Positions 35,317 through 44,592 are shown, counted from the stretch's first letter. The stretch: 64,000 nt of DNA from an uncultured Streptomyces sp. (GCF_947488945.1 NZ_CANLBS010000002.1:62001-126000), one strand, 5' to 3'. Numbers and translations are program-made. Notes: generated by a model from the sequence alone, not told the origin.

Positions 35317-36561
35317 CTACTTCACGAGGCTCTCGATCTCGGACTGCGCCGTCTTCAGCGCGTCCTCGGCGGAGGCCTTGCCCTGGGTGACCTTGGCTAT
35401 CGCCTGGTCGACCTGGTCGGTGACCTCCGTCAGGTTGGGCAGCGGCGGGGACGCCTTGGCGGTGTCCATCTGCTTCTTGAAGACCTGGAGCGTGGCGTCG
35501 TCGGCGAGCGCCCCGGACTCCCACGCCTCGGTGTTGGCGGGGAGGTCCTTGGTCCGCGCGTACCAGTCGGCCTGGCCCTCGGCGTCGGTGAGGTAGGAGA
35601 TGAACTCCGTTGCCGCGGCCTTGTGTTCGCTGTCCTTGGAGATCACCAGGGAGGAGCCGCCGGCCATCGAGGTGGAGGAGGCGTCGGCGGGCACGTTCGC
35701 CACCGCCCACTTGCCCTTGATCTGCGGCTGGCCCTCGTCGAGCAGGGTCACGTGCCAGGGGCCGCCGAAGAACATCGGGACGCGGCCGTTGCCGAAGTCC
35801 TTCACCACGTCGTAACCGGGCGGGACGGACGTGTCGGAGAGGCCCTGGGCGAAGTAGGAGCCGTACTCCTTCAGGGCCTTGACGGCGGCCGGGCTGTCGA
35901 TGACGGCCTTGCCGTCCTCGTCGACGATCGCACCGCCGGCCGAGTACAGGAAGGGGTAGAAGCTCTGCACCGTGTCCAGGCCGCTCGGCTGGATGGACAG
36001 GCCCCACTGGCTGCCCGCGTCCTTCCGGTACGCGGTGGCGAGGTCCTTCATCTCCTTCCAGGTGGCCGGAGCCTTGTCGACGCCGGCCTTCTCGGCCAGG
36101 TCGGTGCGGTAGTAGAGGACACGGGTGTCGACGTACCACGGCACGCCGTACGCGGTGCCGTCCACCTCGCCCTGGCTCCAGCCGGAATCGAAGAAGTCGT
36201 TCTCGTCGAACACCTTGGTGTCGACCGGCTCCAGCACGCCGAGTTCGGAGAACTCGCCGAGGTAACTCCCGCCCATCTGCGCGACGTCGGGCAAGGTGCC
36301 GGCGGCCGCGGCGGCGACGAGCTTCTGGTGGGCGACGTCCCAGCCGACCGGCGTGACCTTGACGGTCACGTTCGGGTGGGCCTTCTCGTAGACCTTCGCG
36401 ACGTCGGCGAGCTTCTCGCCCTCGGCCCCCATGGCCCAGACGGTCAGTGTCTGCTTCTGGTCCGCCGCGACGTCGGCACCCCCGGAGCTGCCGCAGGCGG
36501 TGATCCCGAAGGCGAGCGCGAGGGCGATGGAGGCGGAGACGGTTCTGGCGGTGCGGGGCAT
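35317..36561 (-). CDS. sugar-binding lipoprotein of the ABC importer
   Basis: Extracellular solute-binding protein of 414 aa. The signal peptide ends at lipobox GITAC, so Cys20 or nearby is lipidated and anchors it to the outer membrane face. LTVWAMGAEGEKLADVAKVY and NVTVKVTPVGWD are typical of carbohydrate-binding SBPs of CUT1 systems. GGAGGAG sits upstream of the ATG. It is the first gene of the importer operon, and a LacI-type operator lies 41 bp upstream of its start. The likely ligand is a beta-linked oligosaccharide, given the downstream GH1. Confidence 0.92.
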   Translation of the reverse strand: MPRTARTVSASIALALAFGITACGSSGGADVAADQKQTLTVWAMGAEGEKLADVAKVYEKAHPNVTVKVTPVGWDVAHQKLVAAAAAGTLPDVAQMGGSYLGEFSELGVLEPVDTKVFDENDFFDSGWSQGEVDGTAYGVPWYVDTRVLYYRTDLAEKAGVDKAPATWKEMKDLATAYRKDAGSQWGLSIQPSGLDTVQSFYPFLYSAGGAIVDEDGKAVIDSPAAVKALKEYGSYFAQGLSDTSVPPGYDVVKDFGNGRVPMFFGGPWHVTLLDEGQPQIKGKWAVANVPADASSTSMAGGSSLVISKDSEHKAAATEFISYLTDAEGQADWYARTKDLPANTEAWESGALADDATLQVFKKQMDTAKASPPLPNLTEVTDQVDQAIAKVTQGKASAEDALKTAQSEIESLVK

Positions 36562-36588
36562 GGAGGGCTCCTCCTTGAGCGATCCGAA

Positions 36589-36615
36589 TGTATGCGCTGC
36601 CTGTAAGCGCATACA
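36589..36615. promoter_or_regulatory. LacI-type operator upstream of the sugar importer
   Basis: TGTAAGCGCATACA (36602-36615) is a GCGC-centred quasi-palindrome of LacI type. It is also one arm of a larger inverted repeat with TGTATGCGCT (36589-36598). It lies just upstream of the binding-protein gene and closely matches the site before lacI (39158-39171). Confidence 0.8.
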
Positions 36616-36794
36616 TCACTCTGCCGGGTCGGTCCGGGAATTCGCAAGAGGGTGCTGGGTCACACTCGCGCAACGTGCCGGAGTTCCGGGCGCGCCCCCG
36701 TCGCACGGTAAGTGCGTGTCATGTGAAACAACAGCCGGTGTGACCGGATTCGCACCCCTGGGAACGGCGGCACCGGGGCGATATCGTCGCGATC

Positions 36795-37829
36795 ATGGTT
36801 TCGTTCGCGCACGACTTCCCCTTCGATCCGGCCTACGGACGCACCCTCGACGACCTGTTGGAGATCCCGGCCCCCGACGGCCCGGACGACTTCGCGGAGT
36901 TCTGGCGGGCGCGGTTCGAGGCGGCGCGCGCGGTCGGGACCCGCCCCGAGCTGGGCCCGGTGGAGGAGGTGCGTGACGGCGTACGCGTGCACGGCGTCAC
37001 CTACACCTCGGTCGGCGGGATACGCATCGGCGGCTGGATCGCGCTCCCGGACGCGGAGGCCGGGACCGCCCCCGGCGCGCCTGCCGGGAATGCCCTGGGC
37101 ACGGGCGCCGCGCGGGCCGGTTTCGTCGTCGGGCACGGTTACGGAGGGCGGGACGAGGCCGGCTCCGCACTGCCCCTGCCGCTGCCCGGTTCCGCCGCCA
37201 TCCTGCCGTGCGTACGCGGGATGGCGACCCGGAGCGAGGTGCCGGGCATCCCGACCGCCTCCGCCGGGCACGTCCTGCACGGCATCGGCTCCCGCGACAC
37301 CTACGTCATCGGCGACTGCGTGGCCGACCTCTGGTGCGCCGCCTCCGCCCTGCTGGAACTGGTGCCCGCGCTGGCCGCGGAGGGCGCACCGCGCCTCGGC
37401 TACCTCGGGGAGAGCTTCGGCGGCGGCCTCGGCGCCCTGGCGCTGCCGTGGGACGACCGGTTCGGCGCGGCGCAGCTCACCGTGCCCACCTTCGGCAACC
37501 ACCCGCTGCGGCTGACCCTGCCGTGCGCGGGCAGCGGCGAGTCGGTGCGCACCCACCACCGGGACCACCCCGAAGTCACCGACGTGATCCAGTACTTCGA
37601 CGCGGCGACGGCCGCCGCCCGGCTCGCCCTGCCCACCCTCGTCGCCGCCGCGCTCTTCGACCCGTACGTCCCTCCGCCCGGCCAGTTCGCCGTGCACAAC
37701 GCGCTGCCGGGCGTCCGCGAGCTCCAGGTGCTGACCGCAGGCCACTTCGCCTACGAGGCGGAGCCGGGCGAACGCGACGTCCTGGCGAAGAACCGGACCC
37801 GTTTCTTCGGCGAGCACCTGGGCGTGTGA
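36795..37829 (+). CDS. CE7 family acetyl xylan / acetyl esterase
   Basis: Esterase of 344 aa from the acetyl xylan esterase / cephalosporin-C deacetylase family. It has no signal peptide. The nucleophile Ser is in GESFGG, the Asp is in FDPYVPPPGQF and the His is in TAGHFAYE. FPFDPAYGRTLDDLLEIPAP and FAEFWRARF are family N-terminal features. It would remove acetyl groups from imported xylo- or gluco-oligosaccharides. It is transcribed away from the importer operon and shares its 5' region, so the same LacI regulator may control both. GATC/ATG spacing upstream is poor and no clear ribosome-binding site is seen. Confidence 0.9.
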   Translation: MVSFAHDFPFDPAYGRTLDDLLEIPAPDGPDDFAEFWRARFEAARAVGTRPELGPVEEVRDGVRVHGVTYTSVGGIRIGGWIALPDAEAGTAPGAPAGNALGTGAARAGFVVGHGYGGRDEAGSALPLPLPGSAAILPCVRGMATRSEVPGIPTASAGHVLHGIGSRDTYVIGDCVADLWCAASALLELVPALAAEGAPRLGYLGESFGGGLGALALPWDDRFGAAQLTVPTFGNHPLRLTLPCAGSGESVRTHHRDHPEVTDVIQYFDAATAAARLALPTLVAAALFDPYVPPPGQFAVHNALPGVRELQVLTAGHFAYEAEPGERDVLAKNRTRFFGEHLGV

Positions 37830-38002
37830 CGGCGGGGCGCGGGCTCACGGGGCGGGACGTGTCCCCCTTGCCGTAGGCCGGGACGCGCCCGATCCGTACG
37901 GACCACGTGCACGCAGTCCCGGCCCACCCGGCACCCGCGCCCCGGCCGCCCGGAACCCCCCCCCGCGGTCCGTCCGTCCCGCGGCTCACCCGAGCCCGCG
38001 GC

Positions 38003-39073
38003 TCACCCGCACCCGCAGCTCTCCCGCAGGCCGAGGGAGACCGGGAGTTCCAGCGAGACCGGCGGCCCGGCGGGGTCCCGGAGGCGCTGGACGAGGAGTT
38101 CCACCGCCTGCTCGCCGAGCTGCCGGATCGGCTGGCGGACCGTGGTCAGCGTGGGGCGGACGATGCGGCCGAGCGGGATGCCGTCGAAGCCGGTGACCGC
38201 GATGTCGCGGGGCACCCGCAGGCCCCGTGCGGCCAGCGCCTGCAGGGCGCCCACCGCCATCTGGTCGTTGGCGAAGAGCATGGCCTCCGGGTGGTCCGCG
38301 CCCGCCGCCTGCGCGCGGTCGAGCAATGCCTCCGCCGCGCGCGCCCCCTCGGCCTGGGTCATCATCGCGGTCCGCACGTCGGGTTCGGCCGGTTCCGTGA
38401 GGCCGGCGTCGCGGCACGCCTCGCGGAAGCCCCGGAAACGGGCCTCGGCGTCCGGCGACTCGGGGTCGCCGCCGACGAACGCGAGGCGGCGCAGCCCGTG
38501 ATCGTCGACGAGGTGGCGGGTGAGGGCGCGTTGACCGTCGGCGTTGGCCACCACGAGGTGGTCGAGGTGGTCGATGCCGCGCGGCCCGGCGAGCATGACC
38601 ACCGGGAGGCGCCGCGAGATCACGTCCAGGTCGCTGGTCGGCACCGTCTGCGCGAGCACCGCGAAGCCGTCCACCCGCCCCGCGACCTTCGCCACCAGAC
38701 TCTCCGGCCCCCCGTCCAGGGAGGCCGCGATGAGCAGGGCGTATCCGTGCCGGCGGGCGGCCCTCTCCATGCCCCGGATGATCTGGTCGGAGTAGAGCAT
38801 CACCGCGTGGTCGTCGTCCGCGTCGGCGCCGGCCGCGGCGGTCTCGGCGTCCGGGTCCGCGTAGTCGGGGAAGCACAGGCCGAGCACGCCCGTGGTCCGG
38901 CTGGCGAGCCCGCGGGCGTTGCCACTGGGTACGTAACCGAGTTCGCGGGCCGCGGCCAGGACCCGCTCGCGGGTCTGGACCCGCACGGACTCCGGGGTGC
39001 GGTAGACCCGCGAGACCGTGGCGATGGAGACGCCCGACCGCTCTGCGACGTCGTACACCGTGGGGGCGCTCAC
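38003..39073 (-). CDS. LacI family regulator of the sugar locus
   Basis: Regulator of 356 aa. The N-terminal HTH is PTVYDVAERSGVSIATVSRV with hinge helix PSGNARGLASR. A periplasmic-binding-protein-like ligand domain follows (IIRGMERAARRHGYALL; VTGFDGIPLGRIVRPTLTTV). It would bind GCGC-centred operators as a dimer and release DNA when it binds a sugar. One operator lies in its own upstream region and a nearly identical one before the ABC importer, which strongly suggests it controls both. It converges with the CE7 gene. Confidence 0.93.
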   Translation of the reverse strand: MSAPTVYDVAERSGVSIATVSRVYRTPESVRVQTRERVLAAARELGYVPSGNARGLASRTTGVLGLCFPDYADPDAETAAAGADADDDHAVMLYSDQIIRGMERAARRHGYALLIAASLDGGPESLVAKVAGRVDGFAVLAQTVPTSDLDVISRRLPVVMLAGPRGIDHLDHLVVANADGQRALTRHLVDDHGLRRLAFVGGDPESPDAEARFRGFREACRDAGLTEPAEPDVRTAMMTQAEGARAAEALLDRAQAAGADHPEAMLFANDQMAVGALQALAARGLRVPRDIAVTGFDGIPLGRIVRPTLTTVRQPIRQLGEQAVELLVQRLRDPAGPPVSLELPVSLGLRESCGCG

Positions 39074-39157
39074 TCGACCGACCGTCCGCTTCTTCGTTCC
39101 GCGGCGCGCTGGACGCGTGCCGGCTCTTCGTTACGGGGAGGGCGCTGGCGCCCGTGA

Positions 39158-39171
39158 TGAAAGCGCATTCA
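39158..39171. promoter_or_regulatory. LacI-type operator upstream of lacI
   Basis: TGAAAGCGCATTCA, 85 bp before the lacI start, differs from the importer-side site TGTAAGCGCATACA at two symmetric positions. It suggests autoregulation. Confidence 0.75.
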
Positions 39172-39300
39172 TTCTAGGGCGGCCGGGTGGCGCCAGCAAG
39201 GTCGCCCGGCGTGATTCCTGTCGCGCCGGCCCTCGCCGCGATCGCCCCGGCGCCTTGTGCCGCAAGGGGCCGACAGGACGAAAAAGACAGGCTACCTTGC

Positions 39301-39319
39301 AAGATGGCCTGTACATCTT
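39301..39319. promoter_or_regulatory. probable MarR operator
   Basis: Inverted repeat AAGATG-GCCTGTA-CATCTT, 13 bp upstream of the marR start, in an AT-richer stretch. MarR proteins usually bind 16-20-bp palindromes overlapping their own promoter. Confidence 0.6.
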
Positions 39320-39331
39320 TACGCTGGAACC

Positions 39332-39814
39332 ATGTCCGACAGGCCCGAAAACCCGACCGGTCGCGCGGCGGCGCGTCCGCGGCCCACCGATCCGGCACCG
39401 GAGCAGTTGGCGATCGATCTGGCGTCCGTGGTGGGCAGGCTGCTGCGGCGGCTGCGCACCAGTTCCGCCGAGTCGCTGCTGACCCCGACCCAGCGGTCGG
39501 TGCTCGCGCGGCTCGACCAGGACGGCCCGGCCACCACCGCGGCGCTGGCCCGCGCGGAGTACGTACGTCCGCAGTCCATGCGGCTCACCCTCGGCGCGCT
39601 GGAGGACCAGGGCATGGTCGGTCGCGCGCCCGATCCGGCGGACGGGCGCAAGTCCGTGGTCTCCATCACCGCCACCGGGGCCGCCACCCTGGCCGGGGTG
39701 CGGGCGGCCAAGCACGACTGGCTGACCGAGGCCGTCGCCGCCGAGTTCGACGGGGCCGAGCGTCGCACGGTCGCCGAGGCCGTCGCCCTGCTCGGCCGTC
39801 TGGTCGGACCGTGA
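39332..39814 (+). CDS. MarR family transcriptional regulator
   Basis: Regulator of 160 aa with a winged-helix MarR core: LASVVGRLLRRLRT, LTPTQRSVLARLDQDGPATT, the recognition part ALARAEYVRPQSMRLTLGAL and wing DPADGRKSVVSITATG. It would repress the efflux gene that follows. Its stop overlaps the MFS start (GTGA at 39811-39814), so both are one operon. A palindrome just upstream (39301-39319) is the likely autoregulatory site. I chose ATG 39332 because the frame upstream is not Streptomyces-like. Confidence 0.9.
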   Translation: MSDRPENPTGRAAARPRPTDPAPEQLAIDLASVVGRLLRRLRTSSAESLLTPTQRSVLARLDQDGPATTAALARAEYVRPQSMRLTLGALEDQGMVGRAPDPADGRKSVVSITATGAATLAGVRAAKHDWLTEAVAAEFDGAERRTVAEAVALLGRLVGP

Positions 39815-41319
39815 ACGGCGCGGACGCCACCGGGCCGCGTACGACAGAACCGGCCGCGGCTCCGCGTACGACGGAACCGGCCACCGGACCGCGTACGGCG
39901 GCGGAGGCGGAGCCCGCCTCTCGCGCGTTGCCGGGGCGCAAAGCCCCCGCCGGGGACGAGGGGACCGGATTCGGCGCCCGGCTGACCGCGCCGCTGATGA
40001 TGGGCTCGCTGCTCAATCCGCTCAACACCACCATGATCTCCACCGCGTTGGTGTCGATCGGCCACGACTTCTCGATCGGGGCGGCCAAGACCGCCTGGCT
40101 GATCTCCGTGCTCTACCTCGCCAGCGCCGTCGCGCAGCCGGTCCTCGGCAAGCTCGCCGACTCCCTCGGGCCGCGCCGCGTCTTCCTGGCCGGGCTGGTC
40201 GTGGTGGTGGCGTCCGGGGTGGTGGGGACCTGGGCGCCCGGCTTCGGCTGGCTGATCGTCTCCCGGCTGCTGCTCGGCATCGGGACCTCCGCCGCCTACC
40301 CGGCGGCCATGGCGGTGCTGCGCGACGAGTCCGGGCGGCTGGGCCGGCCCACCCCGCGTCCGGTCCTCGCCCGGCTCTCCTTCGCCGCGCTCGGCAGCGC
40401 CGCCGTCGGCCCGACGCTCGGCGGCGCGCTCGTCATGCTGGTGGGCTGGCGCGGCATCTTCGCCGTCAACATTCCGGTGGCGCTGGCCGCCCTGGTCGCC
40501 ACGCTGCTGTGGATTCCGGCGGACCCGCCGCGCGGGCGCCCCGCCGACGGCAGCCTGCCGCGGCCCGACGTCGACCCGCTCGGCATAGGGCTGTTCTCCG
40601 CCGCCCTGACCGTCCTCGTCTTCTTCCTGCTGGACCTCGCGCACCCCCAGTGGTGGCTGCTCGCCCCGTTCGCGGTGCTGGGCGCCCTGCTGGTGCGCTG
40701 GCAACTGCGCGCCCCGCGGCCCTTCATCGACCTGCGCACGCTCGCCGGCAACGGCGCCCTCTCCCGCACCTACCTGCGCCACGGCCTCAGCTACCTCCTC
40801 ATCTACTGCGTGATGTACGGCTTCACCCAGTGGCTGGAGGAGGTGCGCGGCTTCTCGTCCGGGCAGACCGGGCTGCTGATGCTGCCGATGTCGGTCGCCG
40901 CGCTGGTCTGCTCGTTGCTCGGCGCCCGCACCAAGGGCGTCCGGGGCCCGCTGGTGCTCGCCTGCCTGCTGCTGGGCGCCGGCGCCGGCACCCTCGCGTT
41001 CCTCACCGGCGACACCCCGCTGGGCGTGCTGCTGCTGGCCGGCGCCTGCTTCGGCGTCCCGCAGGGCCTGATCGGTACGAGCAACCAGGCCGCGGTGCAG
41101 GCGTTCTCGCCGGCCGCGTCCATCGGATCGGCCGCCGGACTCCAGCGCACCGCGCAGTACATCGGCGCGATCACCGCCTCCTCCCTGATCGCGCTGGCCT
41201 ACGGGCAGGCCGCGACCGACGCCGGGCTGCACCTCATGGCCCTGGTCGCCGCGGTGCTGGCGGTGCTGCTGATCGTCCTCACCGTCACCGACCGAGCGCT
41301 GCGCACCGCCACCCCCTGA
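39811..41319 (+). CDS. MFS drug-efflux transporter (DHA2/EmrB type)
   Basis: Membrane transporter of 502 aa. After a 50-residue cytoplasmic N-terminus come about 14 helices. MFS motif A is visible as GKLADSLGPRR and NTTMISTALVSIGHDF is the helix-1 motif of the DHA2 family. It probably exports a drug or toxic metabolite by proton exchange. The N-terminus carries three copies of a PRT(T/A)EPA-type repeat, also repeated in DNA (ccgcgtacg). It is coupled to marR by a GTGA overlap, so expression should be inducible by the MarR ligand. Confidence 0.9.
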   Translation: MNGADATGPRTTEPAAAPRTTEPATGPRTAAEAEPASRALPGRKAPAGDEGTGFGARLTAPLMMGSLLNPLNTTMISTALVSIGHDFSIGAAKTAWLISVLYLASAVAQPVLGKLADSLGPRRVFLAGLVVVVASGVVGTWAPGFGWLIVSRLLLGIGTSAAYPAAMAVLRDESGRLGRPTPRPVLARLSFAALGSAAVGPTLGGALVMLVGWRGIFAVNIPVALAALVATLLWIPADPPRGRPADGSLPRPDVDPLGIGLFSAALTVLVFFLLDLAHPQWWLLAPFAVLGALLVRWQLRAPRPFIDLRTLAGNGALSRTYLRHGLSYLLIYCVMYGFTQWLEEVRGFSSGQTGLLMLPMSVAALVCSLLGARTKGVRGPLVLACLLLGAGAGTLAFLTGDTPLGVLLLAGACFGVPQGLIGTSNQAAVQAFSPAASIGSAAGLQRTAQYIGAITASSLIALAYGQAATDAGLHLMALVAAVLAVLLIVLTVTDRALRTATP

Positions 41320-41353
41320 ACCGCCGGCCTTCCCGACCACCGCCCCCGCACCG

Positions 41354-41441
41354 TCCCGAACAGCACCAGATCCCGAACAGCATCAGACCCCGAACCGCAC
41401 CATCCCGATCAGCACCGCACCAGATCCCGAACAGCACCAGG
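41354..41441. repeat. 17-bp degenerate tandem repeat before the isochorismatase-fold gene
   Basis: TCCCGAACAGCACCAGA occurs at 41354-41370, nearly the same at 41371-41387, again in altered form from 41403, and at 41425-41441. The last copy includes AGGAG, the ribosome-binding site of the next gene. Confidence 0.7.
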
Positions 41442-41450
41442 AGCACCCCC

Positions 41451-42002
41451 ATGTCCGTCACCGCCCTCGACCCCAGGACCGCGCTCGTCGTCGTCGACCT
41501 GCAGAACGGCATCGTCGCGCTGCCCACCGCCCACCCCGCCGCCGACGTCGTGGCCAAGTCCGCCACGCTGGCCGACGCGTTCCGCGCCAAGGGCCTGCCC
41601 GTCGTGCTGGTGCGCGTCACAGGAGGGGCGCCGGGCCGCACCGAGGGCCCGCAGCCGTCCGGCAGCCCGGCCGCCGACTGGGCCGACCTCGTCCCGGAGA
41701 TGAGCCCGAAGGACGGCGACTTCGTCGTCACCAAGCAGCAGTGGGGCGCCTTCTACGGCACCGACCTCGACCTCCGCCTGCGCCGTCTGGGCGTCACCCA
41801 GGTCGTGCTGACGGGCATCGCCACCAGCATCGGCGTCGAGTCCACGGCCCGTTCCGCGCACGAGCACGGCTACCACGTCACGGTCGCCGTCGACGCGGTC
41901 ACCGACATGAACGCCGAGGCGCACGCCAACAGCGTGCAGCGGATCTTCCCGCGCCTCGGCCAGACCGGCACCACCGCGGAGATCGTCGAGCTGCTGGGCT
42001 GA
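41451..42002 (+). CDS. isochorismatase-fold hydrolase, catalytic Cys replaced
   Basis: Protein of 183 aa with the isochorismatase-like Rossmann fold. The Asp is in ALVVVDLQNG and the Lys in VVTKQQWGAF. At the position of the cysteine nucleophile the sequence is GIATSIGVESTAR, with Gly where cysteine hydrolases have Cys. Gly or Ser at this place occurs in isochorismatases that act on vinyl ethers, so the enzyme is more likely of that type than a nicotinamidase or amidase. AGGAG precedes the ATG. It sits 132 bp after the MFS gene and could be in the same transcript. Confidence 0.88.
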   Translation: MSVTALDPRTALVVVDLQNGIVALPTAHPAADVVAKSATLADAFRAKGLPVVLVRVTGGAPGRTEGPQPSGSPAADWADLVPEMSPKDGDFVVTKQQWGAFYGTDLDLRLRRLGVTQVVLTGIATSIGVESTARSAHEHGYHVTVAVDAVTDMNAEAHANSVQRIFPRLGQTGTTAEIVELLG

Positions 42003-42255
42003 CCCACAGCCGTCCCGCCCCGTGCCCCGGACCCGGCCCGCCGCCGGTTACCGGGGCACAGGTGCGTCCGGGCCCGTCCGGCTCCGCCGCGCGGGTGACC
42101 TTGGCGGGGCCGCACGCCGTGTCTGCGCCGTCGTCCGGGGGAGGACGGTTCAGTGGAGGGGCGCAACCGGTGTGATCAACTGCAAATGCCAAGTACGTCA
42201 TATCCGGTCCATTCCGGTACGGGGTGGCCCGGTCCCGTTCCCGGAGGTACCAGCC

Positions 42256-44592
42256 ATGTCCCACGTCGGCGTCCCGCGCGGGACCGTACGCAAGCGCCGC
42301 ATGCTCGCGCTCCTGACGGCCGGGGTCCTCACGGTCCCCGTGCTCGCGGGCTGCTCCTCCGACGACGACGGGCCGGTCGCCGCCCTTCCGCAGGACATCT
42401 CCCCGGCCGACCGCCGGCAGGTCGCCGACGGGTCCACCGTCACCTGGGCCGTCGACACGATGCCCGCCACCCTGAACGCCTTCCAGGCCGACGCCGACAG
42501 CGCCACCACCCGTGTCACCGGCGCCCTGCTGCCGACCCTCTTCCCGCTGGACGCTTCCGGGCAGCCGAAGCTCAACCCCGACTACCTGGAGTCGGCCAAG
42601 GTCATCGAGACCGAGCCCCGGCAGGTCGTCCTCTACAAGCTCCACCAGCAGGCGGTGTGGAGCGACGGCCGCGAGATCGGCGCCCCCGACTTCGTCGCCC
42701 AGTGGCGCGCCCTCAGCGGCAAGGACTCCGCGTTCTGGACCGCGCGCAACGCCGGGTACGACCGCATCGAGAAGATCGAGCGCGGCCACGACGACCTCCA
42801 GGTCCGGGTCACCTTCTCCAAGCCGTACGCCGACTGGCGCGCGCTCTTCTCCCCGCTGTACCCGAAGGAGGTGACCGGTTCGCCGGACGCCTTCAACGAC
42901 GGCGCGCGCTCCGCCCTGAAGAACACCGCCGGCCCGTTCAAGCTGAGCCGGGTGGACAAGGACGCCAAGACGGTCACGGTGGTCCGGGACCCGCGCTGGT
43001 GGGGCGACGAGGCCAAGCTCGACCGGATCGTCTTCCGCGCGGTCAAGCCGCAGGACCGGGCCGAGGCCCTCGCCGAGGGCGCGGTCGACGTCGCCGACAT
43101 CGACGCCCCGGACGCCGGGCGCATCACACTCGCCGCCCGCGACGGCGGCAAGAACGGCGGCCTGCCCCTCACCCACGGCCCCGGTTCCGAGCTGACGCCC
43201 GCCGCCGCGCTGCGCTCCTGGGCCCTCGCCCACGGCTCGGACGAGGAGGCCGCCGAGGACGCGAAGGCGGCCCGCGAGCAGACCCGCCTGGCGGCCGAGC
43301 GGTACGCCACCGAGCAGGAGGGCCTGCGCGCGTACACCGTGCGCAAGTCCCTGGAGCCGTCGTACACCCAGCTCGCGATCAACGGGGAGTCCGGGCCGCT
43401 CTCCGACGAGCGGGTGCGGCGGGCGGTGGCCCGCGCCCTGGACCGGCAGGAGCTCGCCGACTCCGTGCTCAAGCCGCTGGGCTTGCCTTCCCGGCCGCTG
43501 GGCAGCCACCTCGCCGTGTCGGGCCAGCCGGCCTACCGTGACGGCAGCGGCGCGCTGGGCGACCAGGACGCCGACGAGGCGCTCGCGCTGCTCGCCGACG
43601 CCGGATGGAAGCCCGGCGGGGCCCGGAAGCCCGCCGCCACCGAGGCGGGCAGCGAGGCGGAGAAGAAGAAGGGCTCCGGCGACGCGGACCAGGACGCCAA
43701 GGACGCCGAGAACCCCGCGGAAGCCGAGGACGACGCGTCGGAGAAGCCCGCGGAGGCCGCCGGCGACGAGGACGCGGACGCCGGCGACGACGGCCTCTAC
43801 ATCGTCGGCGACGACAACAAGGCGGGCGACGACAAGCCCGGCGGGCTGAAGGTCGTCGACGACGAGGACGCGCACCCCGCCCTGGTGTCCGCCCAGGACC
43901 GGCGCCCCGGCGGCGCCCCCGGCGCCTACGCCCCCGCGGGCACGGCGGCGCCCGCCGCCCCCGCCTCGGTGCGCGGTCCCCTCGGCAAGGACGGCAAGCC
44001 GCTCACCCTGCGCTTCGTGCTCCCGTCCGGGCCCGGTTCCCAGACGCTGCGCAGCGTCGGTGAGCGGATCGCGTCGATGCTGGACTCGCTCGGTATCCGC
44101 ACGGAGATCAGCAAGGTCTCGGACGAGAGCTACTTCAAGGACCACATCGCGTCCGGCGAATACGACCTGGCGCTCTACTCCTGGCCCGCCACCGCCTACC
44201 CGGCCACCGACGGCCGCCCGATCTACGCCAAGCCGGTGCCCGCGTCGGACGGGTCGCTGCTGGTCGAGCAGAACTACACCCGCGTCGGCACCGACCACAT
44301 CGACCAGCTCTTCGACCAGGCCGCGGCGGAACTGGACGAGGGCGCGGCCCGCGACCTGATGCGCCAGGCGGACGCCCGGATCTGGGCGGCGGCCGGTTCG
44401 ATCCCGCTCTACCAGCGTCCGCAGCTCGTGGCGGTGGACAAGAAGCTCGTCAACGTCGGCGCCTTCGGCCTGGCCGGGCCGCGCTACCAGGACATCGGTT
44501 TCCGGGGCAGCGGAGCCGCGGGCGCACCGGCCCGGCCGGCGAAGCCGGCCGGCGAGGGAGCCGGGGACCAGGAGCGGGAGATCGCGCGGTAG
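42256..44592 (+). CDS. orphan peptide-type solute-binding lipoprotein with acidic insert
   Basis: SBP family 5 lipoprotein of 778 aa. A signal peptide ends at lipobox VLAGC. The binding domain begins with VTWAVDTMPATLNAFQADADS and closes with DARIWAAAGSIPLYQRPQLV. Between residues about 454 and 573 an insert of 120 residues, rich in Glu, Asp, Lys and Ala, breaks the second lobe and makes the protein about 200 aa longer than the family norm. GGAGGT lies 8 nt before the ATG. No permease or ATPase gene is in this transcript, so it may serve a distant transporter, perhaps those at 49-59 kb. Confidence 0.88.
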   Translation: MSHVGVPRGTVRKRRMLALLTAGVLTVPVLAGCSSDDDGPVAALPQDISPADRRQVADGSTVTWAVDTMPATLNAFQADADSATTRVTGALLPTLFPLDASGQPKLNPDYLESAKVIETEPRQVVLYKLHQQAVWSDGREIGAPDFVAQWRALSGKDSAFWTARNAGYDRIEKIERGHDDLQVRVTFSKPYADWRALFSPLYPKEVTGSPDAFNDGARSALKNTAGPFKLSRVDKDAKTVTVVRDPRWWGDEAKLDRIVFRAVKPQDRAEALAEGAVDVADIDAPDAGRITLAARDGGKNGGLPLTHGPGSELTPAAALRSWALAHGSDEEAAEDAKAAREQTRLAAERYATEQEGLRAYTVRKSLEPSYTQLAINGESGPLSDERVRRAVARALDRQELADSVLKPLGLPSRPLGSHLAVSGQPAYRDGSGALGDQDADEALALLADAGWKPGGARKPAATEAGSEAEKKKGSGDADQDAKDAENPAEAEDDASEKPAEAAGDEDADAGDDGLYIVGDDNKAGDDKPGGLKVVDDEDAHPALVSAQDRRPGGAPGAYAPAGTAAPAAPASVRGPLGKDGKPLTLRFVLPSGPGSQTLRSVGERIASMLDSLGIRTEISKVSDESYFKDHIASGEYDLALYSWPATAYPATDGRPIYAKPVPASDGSLLVEQNYTRVGTDHIDQLFDQAAAELDEGAARDLMRQADARIWAAAGSIPLYQRPQLVAVDKKLVNVGAFGLAGPRYQDIGFRGSGAAGAPARPAKPAGEGAGDQEREIAR

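Noticed and set aside
32109..44592. secondary metabolite gene cluster
   Set aside because: Genes are sugar import, efflux and a single hydrolase; no synthase, synthetase or tailoring set is present.
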